Source: Apostichopus japonicus | Lineage: Eukaryota; Echinodermata; Holothuroidea; Aspidochirotida; Stichopodidae | Length of the DNA: 64,000 nucleotides | NCBI RefSeq assembly: GCF_037975245.1 | Contig: NC_092568.1 | Location: 14,719,501-14,783,500, forward strand | Direction: 5' to 3' | Shown here: piece after piece, positions 26,360 to 37,029 of the stretch | Numbering within the stretch: the stretch's first letter is position 1 | Layout: each line of letters starts with the position of its first letter | Program-made: the position numbers and the translations under genes | The notes under the pieces: model-generated | The model's input: only the letters and a program-made list of their open reading frames with translations | The model's database searches: none | Told to the model about the DNA's origin: nothing

Positions 26360-27084
26360 TACGTGGGCAGTATGTACGCTGTACAAAGCAATAGATCTCC
26401 GCTGTACAGTTTTACACGTAATGCAGTTTGCCTTTTTGGCCAAGGATTACCAAGTGAGAATTGAAGAAAATAAGTGAAAGAAATACAAATTAAAGCGCGA
26501 TCAAATCGTCACCCTCAATATCATCACATAATTATTTTTCACTTGTACAATTAAACAATGATGCAAAGTAGATACAGTACCGAATGACTGATAGTTCATA
26601 AAAGCAGGCTTAAGTTTGTATGTAGGCCTACTATATTAGTACCATGTACATGTTACACTTTACCGCAACATTAAAGTTTACCGTGAAGCTAGAAATACAT
26701 GTAATGTAGGCTAGCAGATTAACATTAACCAAATCATTAAATTAATGTCAGTCGCGCACAATGATGACGACAGATGAAATCCGTACATTGTGTCTAAAAT
26801 CTGGGTGAGAGGATTACTTTATTAAATGCAATTGTATCGAGTAACTTTACATCTAGAGCGAGATTCCAGCTGAAGATTGGCGCAAGGATTGTCAGTCGAA
26901 CAGGTCTCCATTGTTGCACGAATGCATATACGTATACATGTGCAAAACGTGAATCGCGTCGCACACACTGTGTGTACGACTACCACTACTAGCTATAATT
27001 GTACGAGTAACACGCAAGCGCAAGGGTCTGGATACGCCTACATATGATAATTGCCCCTAACTCTCCTAGGAAAAAAAATTACGC
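26090..27084. mobile_element. Non-autonomous Mutator-like element (MULE) with 9-bp target duplication
   Basis: The ends are GCGTAATTTTTTTTCCTAGG at 26090 and its inverse ending TTACGC at 27084. Inverted similarity continues inward for about 85 bases through TAGGGGTAATTATCATAT and GGCGTATCCA. The target duplication is ACCCCGGAC at 26081-26089 and 27085-27093, exact. A 9-bp duplication with long inverted ends is typical of MULEs. The left terminal 135 bp is present twice in tandem (26090-26224 and 26225-26359), apparently identical. No transposase frame is seen. Confidence 0.85.
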
Positions 27085-27576
27085 ACCCCGGACGACAGAC
27101 TTAAAGAAGAGGTAAAACTATTGGTGCAAATGTACAACAGAAAGCTGTAGAAAGTAACGCACAGAGTGCAGCGAGAAATAGCCAGCGCAAATTGCCTATG
27201 ACGTCATTAATTTACTGACACACTATATATTATTGAATTATGTTAGCATTTTGTGTAACGCTGACAAATCATTCACAAGTCTATATGATCCCTTGAGTAA
27301 GATCCACCATTCGTAGGCTGAATATAGTCATTTCCACTTGGTTAAGTGCTGTATTGCTTCATCAATTTATCATCAGCTGGATTAATAGCTTGTAAAATAT
27401 TGGTTGCATTGGTTCCGATACATCTAACAGTGTGGAAACACATAGGCCTGTGTTATGATTTTGTTGTGAGGACGGTGATCGTGGAGGCTTTGACTGATGT
27501 TACTCATCAAATGGAATAAAACATTTTGCAACTTTTACAGACATGATGTGCGGTATAGGATAATGTTTATTCATCC

Positions 27577-27780
27577 TTAATTAAGAACCATTGGTTTTGG
27601 TAACGAATAGAGCTTGCCATCACTAAATCCACACGCTAATGCTGGATTATTTATGCAGGCTTCTTGATAATAAACCAGCCCTAAGATTGAACCACACTCC
27701 GAGCCGATCATGCGGAGATTGTCTTTCCTGCATCCCGGAGTGGGTTTGACTAAACCATTTACGAATGACTGAGACCACAC
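27577..27780 (-). other. Unassigned open frame, possible terminal exon
   Basis: An open frame of about 67 codons on the minus strand contains five cysteines and a GFSDGKLYSL segment. Its stop is followed within about 15 bases by AATAAA. There is no ATG at its start, and the upstream sequence is purine-rich rather than a good splice acceptor. It may be a decayed last exon or chance. I do not recognise it. Confidence 0.2.
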
Positions 27781-28158
27781 TGATTCTTTCTTTCTTTTTT
27801 TTTGTCTCGGTGAGAATTTCTAGTTCTCTTCTACGAGATTTAAAGGCGATATCGCTCGTAGACTTTTTTTTGAGGGCGCTGGCATTATCGAGGTTTCAGC
27901 GAGGTTTAATGGGACCCCTAAAACTCACGTGACCTCGGTGGCAAATTTAGATCAGTGAATAGCACAGGCAAGCGTATGCGTAACAAGCCCGTACCCATGC
28001 ACACATAATGTTATAGCACAGCATTTCAGATTATTGTACTGTTTACCGCAAAGGATTTTCGTACGCGATAGTTTGTTGTTTGTGTGCCTTTTGAGTAAAG
28101 AATACTGTACGATTTTCGTACAAATACATTCGATTAGACTAGAGTATAGTGACAATCA

Positions 28159-31100
28159 TGGAAAAGGGATCAGGGCAAGGAGAATCGGGCGAAAGAAAAC
28201 GACCTTATCCTGGAACGAGCGTATAGGTTCAAGTGGAGGAAAGCCATTGTTGCATGGACCTGACAAAAACAGCAGTGCAAAGGAACAACAGCGACGAAGA
28301 GATGCCACGAAGATCTATCTTCTACGTTCCTACGTAAACTGGCAAATGGAGAAAGAACTCTACAAACATGTCCACGATTTGACTTCTGTTAGCAACGCAG
28401 ATTTCGCAGAACATTTGCTTCAGGATCACACAAAAAGGTAATGATTTGCTAAGCTAGGCTAAAACTGTATAGGGTAATACTAGTACATAGTAGTACTACA
28501 GGGTATTGTCCTAGGTAACTGTCAGTATTGCGAAGTACAGAAAACTGCAAAGTTCGGACACCCCTAAGAAATACACGATTTCACCATGATAACCTACAAG
28601 CGAAAGCCAATATCACTAAAAACTAGGAAGCTACAGTTATTTCCTCTCCAAAATGACCCGTGCGCAAGTATGTACGTACATATCTGTCAATAAAATGAAG
28701 ATAGTTTTTGGGGTATTTTTTAAGGCTTAGGTGTTCGAACTTCGCAGTGTCTATGCTATTGTATTTGTAACATACATGATTTGATGAGCCTAGGCTTTGT
28801 AACTAGGCCTATCATTCATTATTTTTCCAATGGACCTAGCGTATGCTAACCTTATCATACTTATCCTAGCACAAAATAGCAGTAAGTTGTATTACTGAGT
28901 CATCATCATCACTGTTTGTGAATGCTTGTCATGAGGATACTGTATAGGCCGTTTCTTACGACTAGTCGTAACAATTATAAACTATTCTTACGACAAAGGC
29001 AAATTCAAGTGCAGTAAATAAAGCAACTGCGCATGTAGTAGAGGTAACCCTAAACATAACCCTAACCCTAACCGGAAGTTATTGTTACTCATCGTCGTAA
29101 AATTAGTACTCCTAATCATAAAAATAGCAACTGCCCATGCGTAGTCGGAAATTATTCTTACGACTAGTTGTAAGAATAGCCACTTTGTACTGTATACAGT
29201 TAAAAATTAAAATATCCTTCCTAAAGAAGACTCACAGGGACTGGGGGTCTTTAGTTTCACTCCTCATATTTATGCCATGGAAAGCTGGGCCTTCTCATCA
29301 CCAAAAAGTAAACTGTTTTTGCCTCAACAAATTGATGGAAATATATTTTCTAACCACTAGGCCTAGGTGATCTGTTCATCCCCACCCCCTCCAGGTTCTA
29401 AATTGTTATCAGCTGTCCTTGTTTGAAGAATAATTCTTGTGAATGAGCATTTGAAAGAAAAGCCTCACCTATGCCCAGTCATAATTAACTGGGCATATAA
29501 CATAGGAGTAAGGCCTATAGTATTAGTAATAAGTAATCAGAATTTAGTGTTCATAGTAACTGTATTCCCTAATTTTGTAATATACACCAGTGAGGAACGC
29601 CTACTGTGCTGTACAAGTACAACCACATGGACCTGCAATTTTTCCTATAAAAATAATACATCTACATAAATAATTTAGAATCACTCCTAACTGATTCACA
29701 TGTTTTCACACCGCTGCGTATGCAACTAGACCTTAGGTTTTTCTAAGGTCAGCCACAGCCAGCATATATGCAATCAAGTTTTAATGGTTCATTTGGGCAA
29801 CAGGGTGTTATACTGTTATCTACTGACTGTCTGTCCAATATTCCAGCAATCATGTGTACATATCTGTGTTTGGGATTTTTGAAGGAACCCAACTGCTATG
29901 CAAGAAGTTAGGTAAATTAGCCTCACAAATTGAGGGACCATATTAGTACATATAGCTATACCTATATAAACCTTTATATAGCCATGCCTGGAGGTAAGAA
30001 AGTACCAGTTTTTTTTTTGCGTGTAGGCCTGATGCTCATACTTTATGATGCTGTGCTAAGTTATCATATTTTTTATATATAGTCAGTATATACTATGCTT
30101 GTTTTTGTTCAGCTTCTTGTGAATGATCTGATGTTTAGTGTTCAAAAATTATAATATCTATTAAATTTGGTGGCCGAAACTATCTCTTGTGGAGAGTAAT
30201 CTAGCGTTAAATTAATGGTAGTCTGAAATCAAGCTATTCATGTGTAAACAGGAATTTTTCACAATGGTGGGCTTATGTCATGGTGTAAGCTACAGTAGCA
30301 TCTCAATTCTCACTCATGAAACCAACTGCTCACATAAACAGGAAGTTTACACAGTAGGTAAATAATGAGTGTACATCAAACTCTCATCAAAAGACTGGAC
30401 ATCTTTTAGCGATATGAAACCAATCAGTTCACTAAGACAGGAAGTTTACATAGTAAATTTTACATTGACATGTGAGCTCAAGTTGTTGGGCAAGCAGTTG
30501 GGCAACACAAAATTATCCTTACAATTCTTGAAAGGTACCGCGGTTTATGGATATGTTGAAGAAGAGTATGAAAGAATATCTCATCCTTATCTGGGTTTAA
30601 ATCAATGTGGGTTAACAATATGTTATTATTGAAATATGCCTAAGTGTTTGTTTGTTACTTTTCTCTTTCATATTTTTTCTTGGGTAGGTATGATAAAAAC
30701 ATGTATGTTTGTAATGATTTGGTCATTACCAGATTCATTATGCATACAATTAAGCTTGGGGTGTACAGTAAAATTACTATTTCAGTTATATGATTTACGG
30801 ACAATTTTTTTGGTTTCATTGTATAGGTTTCAAATGCATCTTTTCCGGAAAGATGCTGAAAGTCAAACAGAGGCATTCTCAGCTGCTGTCACCACAGAAA
30901 GATCAGTTGACACTCAGAAAGGAGAAGGTAAATTTATATGTTTATCCTTGCATGAATTACAGACTGGAAGAGCAGTGCTAATCTTATCTGATCTGATGTG
31001 ATCAGAAAAATAATACAATTTCATTCTCATTTAATTCCAAAAGAAAAGAAAAAAATGGTAGCATATTGCTCATCCACTAAAAAGCATACATGTGTATGAA

Positions 31101-31994
31101 AATTTATAAAAGTAAGTGGGCCTGATATTATAAGGATCTTCTTTAGAGGCAAACTGACTAGTAACAGTAAATTCAAGAGACACAATAGAGCCTGGAACAG
31201 AGAGGACATGGTGAACACAAAGAAAGAAGTTAATGGTGTATTGAACAAAAGGAGTCAGTGAAAGCAGAGGTATTTAGATAAACTGTGGAGTACAAAGCGA
31301 GGATTAAGTAAGGAGAGAGGGCGAATAAACTATAGCAGAATACAGAGATGGAGCAGGATAAAGTTAGTCATGTCCTTCCTGTATATTGAGCCTATTCAGT
31401 TGAATGGTGCTAGGGCATTCCGTCCGCTCACTTTATCTCTGCTGTGGTGTACTATGTCTGAGATGGTTAGTCTACGAATTCAGTTACCTGTTGGGACATG
31501 TCTTTAATGGTATGATTGGGCAGCTGAAAGTGTTCCCCTACTGGAGTCTCCATTTTCATGGTATTGACTTGTGACTAGAACTGCTTCTTGAGGGTGGTCT
31601 TGGTTTCACCAACATACTTGTAACTTCAATGTCCTCTAAACTCAATGACACCATTTAAATTGAAATATCAGTTTCCAGTGCTGCATAAGTGTGATAAGTT
31701 CTAAACAAAAGGTATATTTTTAGTCACAGCCATAGAAGCTATAGCAGGATACTTGCAATCTAGTAACTCTTGTTTTATGTAATCTCTACAGATACTCCTG
31801 ATCCAGTTACTTCAACACCTCTCAAGAAGCCATCTGCCAATGTTCTGTCCAATGTTACCAGTAGGATTAGATATGGAGCAGCATGGGAGAAAAACCTCAG
31901 ACTATACGAATACACATTGCCACATTTACATGATCCTGAACAAAAGAGATCATACATATGGCAGGGGCAAGCACTTTTCCCAGACTTTTGTTGA
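28159..31994 (+). CDS. Three-exon gene for an unrecognised protein, 5' end unresolved
   Basis: Exon A ends at 28437 (AAAAG|GTAATG). Exon B is 30827-30927, preceded by TTTCATTGTATAG and followed by GTAAAT. Exon C is 31792-31994, preceded by ATCTCTACAG and ending in TGA. Phases match exactly (A ends with two codon bases, B starts with one and ends with one, C starts with two), giving one continuous frame. Exon A encodes a basic, hydrophilic stretch with RRRDATKIYLLRSYVNW and then NADFAEHLLQDH. This resembles a W...FA.(F/H)LL.H pattern I associate loosely with N-terminal domains of uncharacterised invertebrate and fish proteins. Exon B is Ser/Thr/Glu-rich, and exon C contains AWEKNLRLYEY. The frame is open back to 27959 but has no ATG before the one inside NWQMEK. 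An attractive ATG at 28159 is in another frame (+1), so either an upstream exon or a one-base sequence difference must be invoked. Exon A's start is therefore a placeholder. Confidence 0.55.
28947..29187. mobile_element. Small palindromic MITE-like element with 9-bp flanking repeats
   Basis: Inverted ends read TTCTTACGACTAGTCGTAA at the left and TTACGACTAGTTGTAAGAA at the right, each itself nearly palindromic. The flanks TACTGTATA at 28938-28946 and 29188-29196 are identical and taken as a target duplication. The left end lacks a few terminal bases (CAAAGT) present at the right. The interior includes a short CCCTAACCCTAACC run. It sits in the first visible intron of the three-exon gene. Confidence 0.65.
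31085..31660 (-). mobile_element. Degenerate Penelope-like element, GIY-YIG endonuclease region
   Basis: On the minus strand, 31658 to about 31478 translates to a decayed segment with YKYVGETKTTLKKQF, a stop, then TPVGEHFQLPNHTIKDM. The Y-V-G-E-T, (R/K)F and T-P-V-x-x-H-F spacing fits the GIY-YIG nuclease domain of Penelope-like retroelements. Two internal stops show it is dead. The typical distal block (GGCCTGATATTATAAGGATC) follows at about 31118. It lies in the last intron of the three-exon gene, antisense to it. Confidence 0.7.
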
Positions 31995-34218
31995 CAGGTT
32001 GTGCGACATTCACAAATGTTGGATTAGCAGCTAATGATACATCTGCATCACCAGATTGAGATAAATTGCTTTCGTCCATTTTGTTCGATAGTAGCTATGA
32101 CTGTGAATCAGGAGCTTGGCCACCCTCTAAGTCAAGGTGGGCAAGGTTGGGGAAATTCAATCAAGGAGTAACAATCAGAGAATGGCCAGCTTTATATTAT
32201 TGTATATAGGCCTACACGCACAGCGTGTATAAATATCTGTATCGGTTTATTTATACTGGTGTTCATTTCCGTTGCCAGGAGGGGATATGATTTGAACGTG
32301 GGGGAGGGTGTGGGGGGGTGGGGAGGGGGTCCCATTTGAAGTGTCCAAATGATGCTAATCTTTACATCTATCTTCTTGAATCACATGTACCCCTATCGAC
32401 ACGATCAATCAGTCCTGTCTCTCACCTCCTCTCATGCACTGGTGTATTTATTTCCTGGCAAGATAACAGTTAGGCATAGTAAGGGTCAGAGGTCATCACA
32501 ACTTAAAGAGTTGTGCGAGTCCCTGTGGTCTCTTACATCCTGGTAGCAGTAGAGAGAAGAAGCCTAATAGATCAGAAACCATAATCATCTTCTGTTGTGT
32601 CTTATTTTCCAGCATCCTTGAAACATTATATCCTTCCCCTTTGATTTCTTGATGTCATAAAGCTGTATTTATGTGGTGCATTATTTAATTCCAGTATTTA
32701 GATTGTATATTCTTCTTGTGTATTTGACAGTATCCCAGTGATCTCCATTTTTCTGCTCTTGGTTTTTTTCTCTCTGTACTTTCATATCATATCTATCTCT
32801 ACCCCTAGCCTCCATCTCCACATTTTCTTTACTTTCTTCCTCCATCCCTTCATCTGTCTTTCACGCTTTCTTTCTTGACCTCTTTCCTCCCCTCTGTTTA
32901 CCCTGTATGTTTTAGTTTGCGAATCCCCCCCCCCCCCGCATCTCACCCCCAAAAAAGTTCACAAGGTTGACAAGTCTCCCCGTGCTAGTCCCAAGCTATA
33001 CACCCTTGTTGTGGTGACCGTTCAATATACTTGCGGATCAAATGGAAAGCCCCACCCCCCCCCACCCCTTACTTCCCAGTGTCATGAATCGGCAAATGGA
33101 AGATTATTCGGAGTTGTTCGTGATGGTTCAATGATCTTATAGTCAGGCATAGGCCTATACGGTTCTCTTTGTCCTTCATTGCCGTCGAAGTTTGAAATGA
33201 ATTAATCGTGCTAGGAACTTCCGGGCAATGTTTAATTTTCTGTGGCAAGAAAAAAAGTTTCCCCCCAGTCTCTCCTGGTTGACTATATAGAGCCCGTTCG
33301 CCTATATGGTCACACAATAGTATAGATAAGTATGATCCATGCAGACATCTAGTATATATTTTTTTTAATTCAATCCAGTTTCAGTTAAAGTTACGAGTTG
33401 TAATTCGAGTCAGTCGTGATGAGGTGCCCCATGGTGGAGCTGGGTAACCCACCCCAACCCCGTTGCCGACTTTTTGGCATTTCGTTGGGAGCCGTTCGGA
33501 ACAAGAAACAGGATAGTCAATTCTGGGAGTACAGTACGCTGGAAAGCAATACACTGACGTGATTTAGAAAAAAAAAAGTTTTTTGCTTTGACGGCCGATG
33601 CTCAGCGAGACACTTTTCAATGGAAATAACTATTAGTTTATTGTTCATGTACTTATTCCCTTTTTGCCAATCCTTTCTAAAGAGGGTGGAGCCGCCCCTT
33701 ATGGCAACGTATTTTCCTTTCCTTTTCCGTTCAAGTTTCGTTATTTTTTAATTCGGGTCAAAGGGGTGCAAGGACAGGGTTTACGTGCACCGGTTAGGAG
33801 GACGGGGTGCAGCTAGGGCAAGTGCTCTGTGATCGCCTAAAGGGCCCGTTGCCAGGAGTCCAAAAATAATTAAATATACATATTTATCTGTATATGGTAT
33901 ATGACATAAAATGCTTTGTCTTTCCCTCCTGATGTATAACTAAAATTTATATATAAAATACAATGTAAGCTGTGACTCAGTCTATGTATAATTAATACCT
34001 AAATTGGCTGAAATACCAATTGTTCACACATGACGGACTTGACTTTACGTTTGATACCCAATAGTTTGTAATCACTTCAGTCAATTTTTTTCACTCATTC
34101 GCGTTTGTCTTTTTGTGACACCAGTCAGCGTGAATCAGACATAAAGTTCATAACTATTAGTTTCTTGAGCTGTTTCTTGACTTCGACTGCTCATCATGTA
34201 GGCCTAAAAGAGTAAAAG

Positions 34219-34424
34219 CAGGGAACTGCTAGAGTAGCAGCTCCCTGGTCGAACTATTACGCCTGATGCAAAGCTCGACCGTAACCTATACTGTACAGCC
34301 CATTAGTTGTGAAAAGTTCTGAACGTAAAACAAAGCACTGAGTTTTGTATCACACAACACACACGAAAACGCGGCGTAATACCGCATACTACTGACCAGG
34401 GAGTTGTTCCATAACAACTCCCTG
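34219..34424. repeat. Two related hairpins
   Basis: Hairpin 1 at 34219-34247 pairs CAGGGAACTGCTA with TAGCAGCTCCCTG, 12 of 13 pairs around a GAG loop. Hairpin 2 at 34397-34424 pairs CAGGGAGTTGTT with AACAACTCCCTG, 12 of 12 around CCAT. They share the CAGGGA stem base and are about 150 bp apart. The role is unknown; they may be ends of a small foldback element. Confidence 0.6.
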
Positions 34425-34445
34425 TACTGCCACAGACAAGAAACT

Positions 34446-34652
34446 ATGCAGGAATTTCGCCAAGGCCACCGTTCAAGTAACCGAACCCGTTTATTGCTTA
34501 CTAGCCGTAAATACGGGATTGCTGAGAAATTACGAGACAACAGCGACGATCCGATAGAGGGTAGTATTGATATTATTTTTGAATCGGGTGGTGTGAAGGA
34601 CAGAATTTACGAGGAAATTACGAGCGATCCCACCTTTAAATGCCGATGTTAA
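34446..34652 (+). other. Unassigned 68-codon frame
   Basis: Starts with ATG in poor context just after hairpin 2 and encodes a hydrophilic sequence including KYGIAEKLRDNSDDPIEG and ending FKCRC. There are no splice sites or family motifs that I recognise. It could be a single small exon or chance. Confidence 0.2.
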
Positions 34653-35416
34653 AAGCATTTTTTATGGGTTTTACAGGTACCTGCACTAATCAAATTTTCT
34701 TATTAGGCGTCGTATAATTTAACATGAAGTCTCTGGCAGGATATCGATTAAAGAAGCAGTGTCTTTACATCTGACACTGTTCGACTATCTAATTTAGCAA
34801 TATTAAAGCATACGTACTTGTTCATAGATTTCTATAATGTTTCTATAATATTGGATACACCACCGTAATTGTTACTAAATCATACGTGATTCATATAGCT
34901 TTAACAAGTTTCTTTTCGGTCGCAGTTGGTGCACTTCCGTCTAGTAATGGAATAATCGAGTATAAACCGATGTTTAACTTCAGTAACTTGATATATTTGT
35001 CACTTTATTACCCACTTTGTGACAAATGACATATTTATGGATGCGGTAAACTTTAATATACGGTGCCTTCAGACATTCGCCACTGGTGACGTTACAAGCG
35101 TCATGTTGCCTGGCCTGAATGAGGAGAATCGGCGCGTACAGGTGAATTTAACGTCGTGAAAGGCTTTGGTTTACATGATTTAAATACACACCTGAGCAAC
35201 TTAAGTGGCTAATAAATACTGCAATTTGCAGAAAAGGAAATTTTAAGACTTTAAGATTCTGTACCTTACGAGTGTGTCAAAACGCAATCCAATATATCAA
35301 CGAGAACCAAGGCTCCAAGGTTCAGAAATTCTCTACTAATAGTACCCTGCTTCGTGAATGCGATACTTTATAGCGTTACATGTTAGAATACTCCATATAC
35401 GATTTAAGAATAAACG

Positions 35417-35424
35417 TATATATA

Positions 35425-35505
<81 letters not shown>
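35417..35505. repeat. (TA)n microsatellite
   Basis: Almost pure TA repeat with one ATTTA interruption. A second TA run follows at about 35606-35650. Confidence 0.95.
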
Positions 35506-35509
<4 letters not shown>

Positions 35510-35563
35510 ATACTAGATGAGACTAGTGGAACACTAGTAGTTGTAACTCGGAGTTTTACGCGT

Positions 35564-35606
35564 TATAGCGATCTTCAGACAACTCTGTTGAGTTGTCTGA
35601 AGATCG

Positions 35607-35611
<5 letters not shown>
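35564..35611. repeat. Perfect 22-bp inverted repeat (hairpin) between TA tracts
   Basis: Arms 35564-35585 (TATAGCGATCTTCAGACAAC and two more bases) and 35590-35611 are exact reverse complements around a TGTT loop. The hairpin lies between two TA microsatellites. AT-rich palindromes of this type are prone to cruciform formation and replication slippage. Confidence 0.9.
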
Positions 35612-35644
<33 letters not shown>

Positions 35645-35650
35645 ATATAT

Positions 35651-37021
35651 AGAATAAATATGATATGATGATATTTGCGTCAGCATCAGTGCATGGATCA
35701 TTTTCTGGACGACGTGTGGTGGATCATCGAAATATCTCGTTGTTTGCGAACCACAAAAATTGACCTCAGTTTTTACGTTGTTACATTGCAGGTGGTGTCC
35801 ACCTGCAATGTGGGTTATATATATAATTATAGCTACCTTAGATCGCAACACACCTCGGCTTGACCAAATCATTTAACTGTGGTGTGAACTCAGTGCATTA
35901 TTTTATTTCATTTGTAAAATTGACGTCTAAGTTGGTAGACTAAATATACAGATTGTTTACAGTTATAGTCTTTTTAACTCGGTGTCCAGTTTAAGGAATG
36001 ACGAAATATCCCAAAATTATTTTCTCCAGACTTCAGCGCCATATAATAGGCACCATTGGTCGAAAATACTTGTACAGAGATATGAAAGGTACTGATAATA
36101 ACGGTAATGTGAACAGGACATTTAGTGTTCATACTGGACTTAATGTACGATGTATGCATTACGCTATAATACTTCCAAGACTCAGGTCGTTGTGTATCGA
36201 CTAGATTATATATATATAGGAAATACTGACGATGTAGGCCTATAGAGTTTACCAATGTCGTTAATTGTGAAGCCCAAGCAAAGGCGTACCTATATTTAAT
36301 GACAATCATACTTGGAACTGTCTTTGCTTACTCTAGTTAGAGTACTGTTTCGTATGACAATTAGTCCCAAATCAATAGATGCAACCAAACCGTAGCGCAG
36401 CAGGTATGTAGCTAAATTTGGCGAGTAATTCGATTCTCGGGTGAAAACTACAGGGGGAGTTGAGTGCGGTCTATATACGTATGACTAATACACCTCACTC
36501 ACACCTATTGCAACATTTCTGCAACATTCAAGCAGTACTACCGTCCCTTATACTTTTATAGCAATCATAGTCATTGGTATATATATATATATCTTATACA
36601 CATGTCAGTTGGTCGAACGGAAGCCACAAAATGTACAAAGGAAACACCAGTCCACTTCAAATGGATTATAAATATGGCCGGGATATTTTTAGCTATTTTA
36701 GCCTTTTTCCCATTTTCGAGGAAACTTCGCGAATAAGAAGAACATACGGCCCCATAGGGTGCAGCCCAAGTCGCACTACAATTTACACAATTCAAAACAA
36801 GGGGGAACAAGAAGGATACGAACTTGAGACGCTACAAATACACAACTTTGTTTTATCAAGATCTTAAACGTCGCGATAATTATTAGGTGCACAGGACAAA
36901 GAACCAGTATGGAAAAAGTGAAATCATGGAGTTTATAAATTGTTGACTGGTGTTTTAATATAGCCTGAATACTAATATTTTAGTTTAACGAAATGTATTC
37001 TTTAATTAAATTAAATTAGTG
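35651..37021. other. Intergenic, no gene seen
   Basis: Short frames (for example 36574-36867 plus) lack splice or family support. An inverted GGTGG-TCCACC palindrome (CAGGTGGTGTCCACCTGC) occurs at about 35790-35808. Confidence 0.45.
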
Positions 37022-37029
37022 CCTCTTGG

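Larger units (their letters stand above)
31995..35416. other. Downstream/intergenic sequence, no firm gene
   Basis: Contains probable 3' UTR of the three-exon gene, pyrimidine-rich sequence at 32740-32900 and several G/C runs (about 32285-32335, 32927-32950, 33052-33068). Such runs are typical of the ends of the hAT-like family seen elsewhere in the window. I found no delimitable element. Confidence 0.45.

Noticed and set aside
29045-29072. Telomeric CCCTAA repeats
   Set aside because: Only two or three units, internal to a small transposon-like element.
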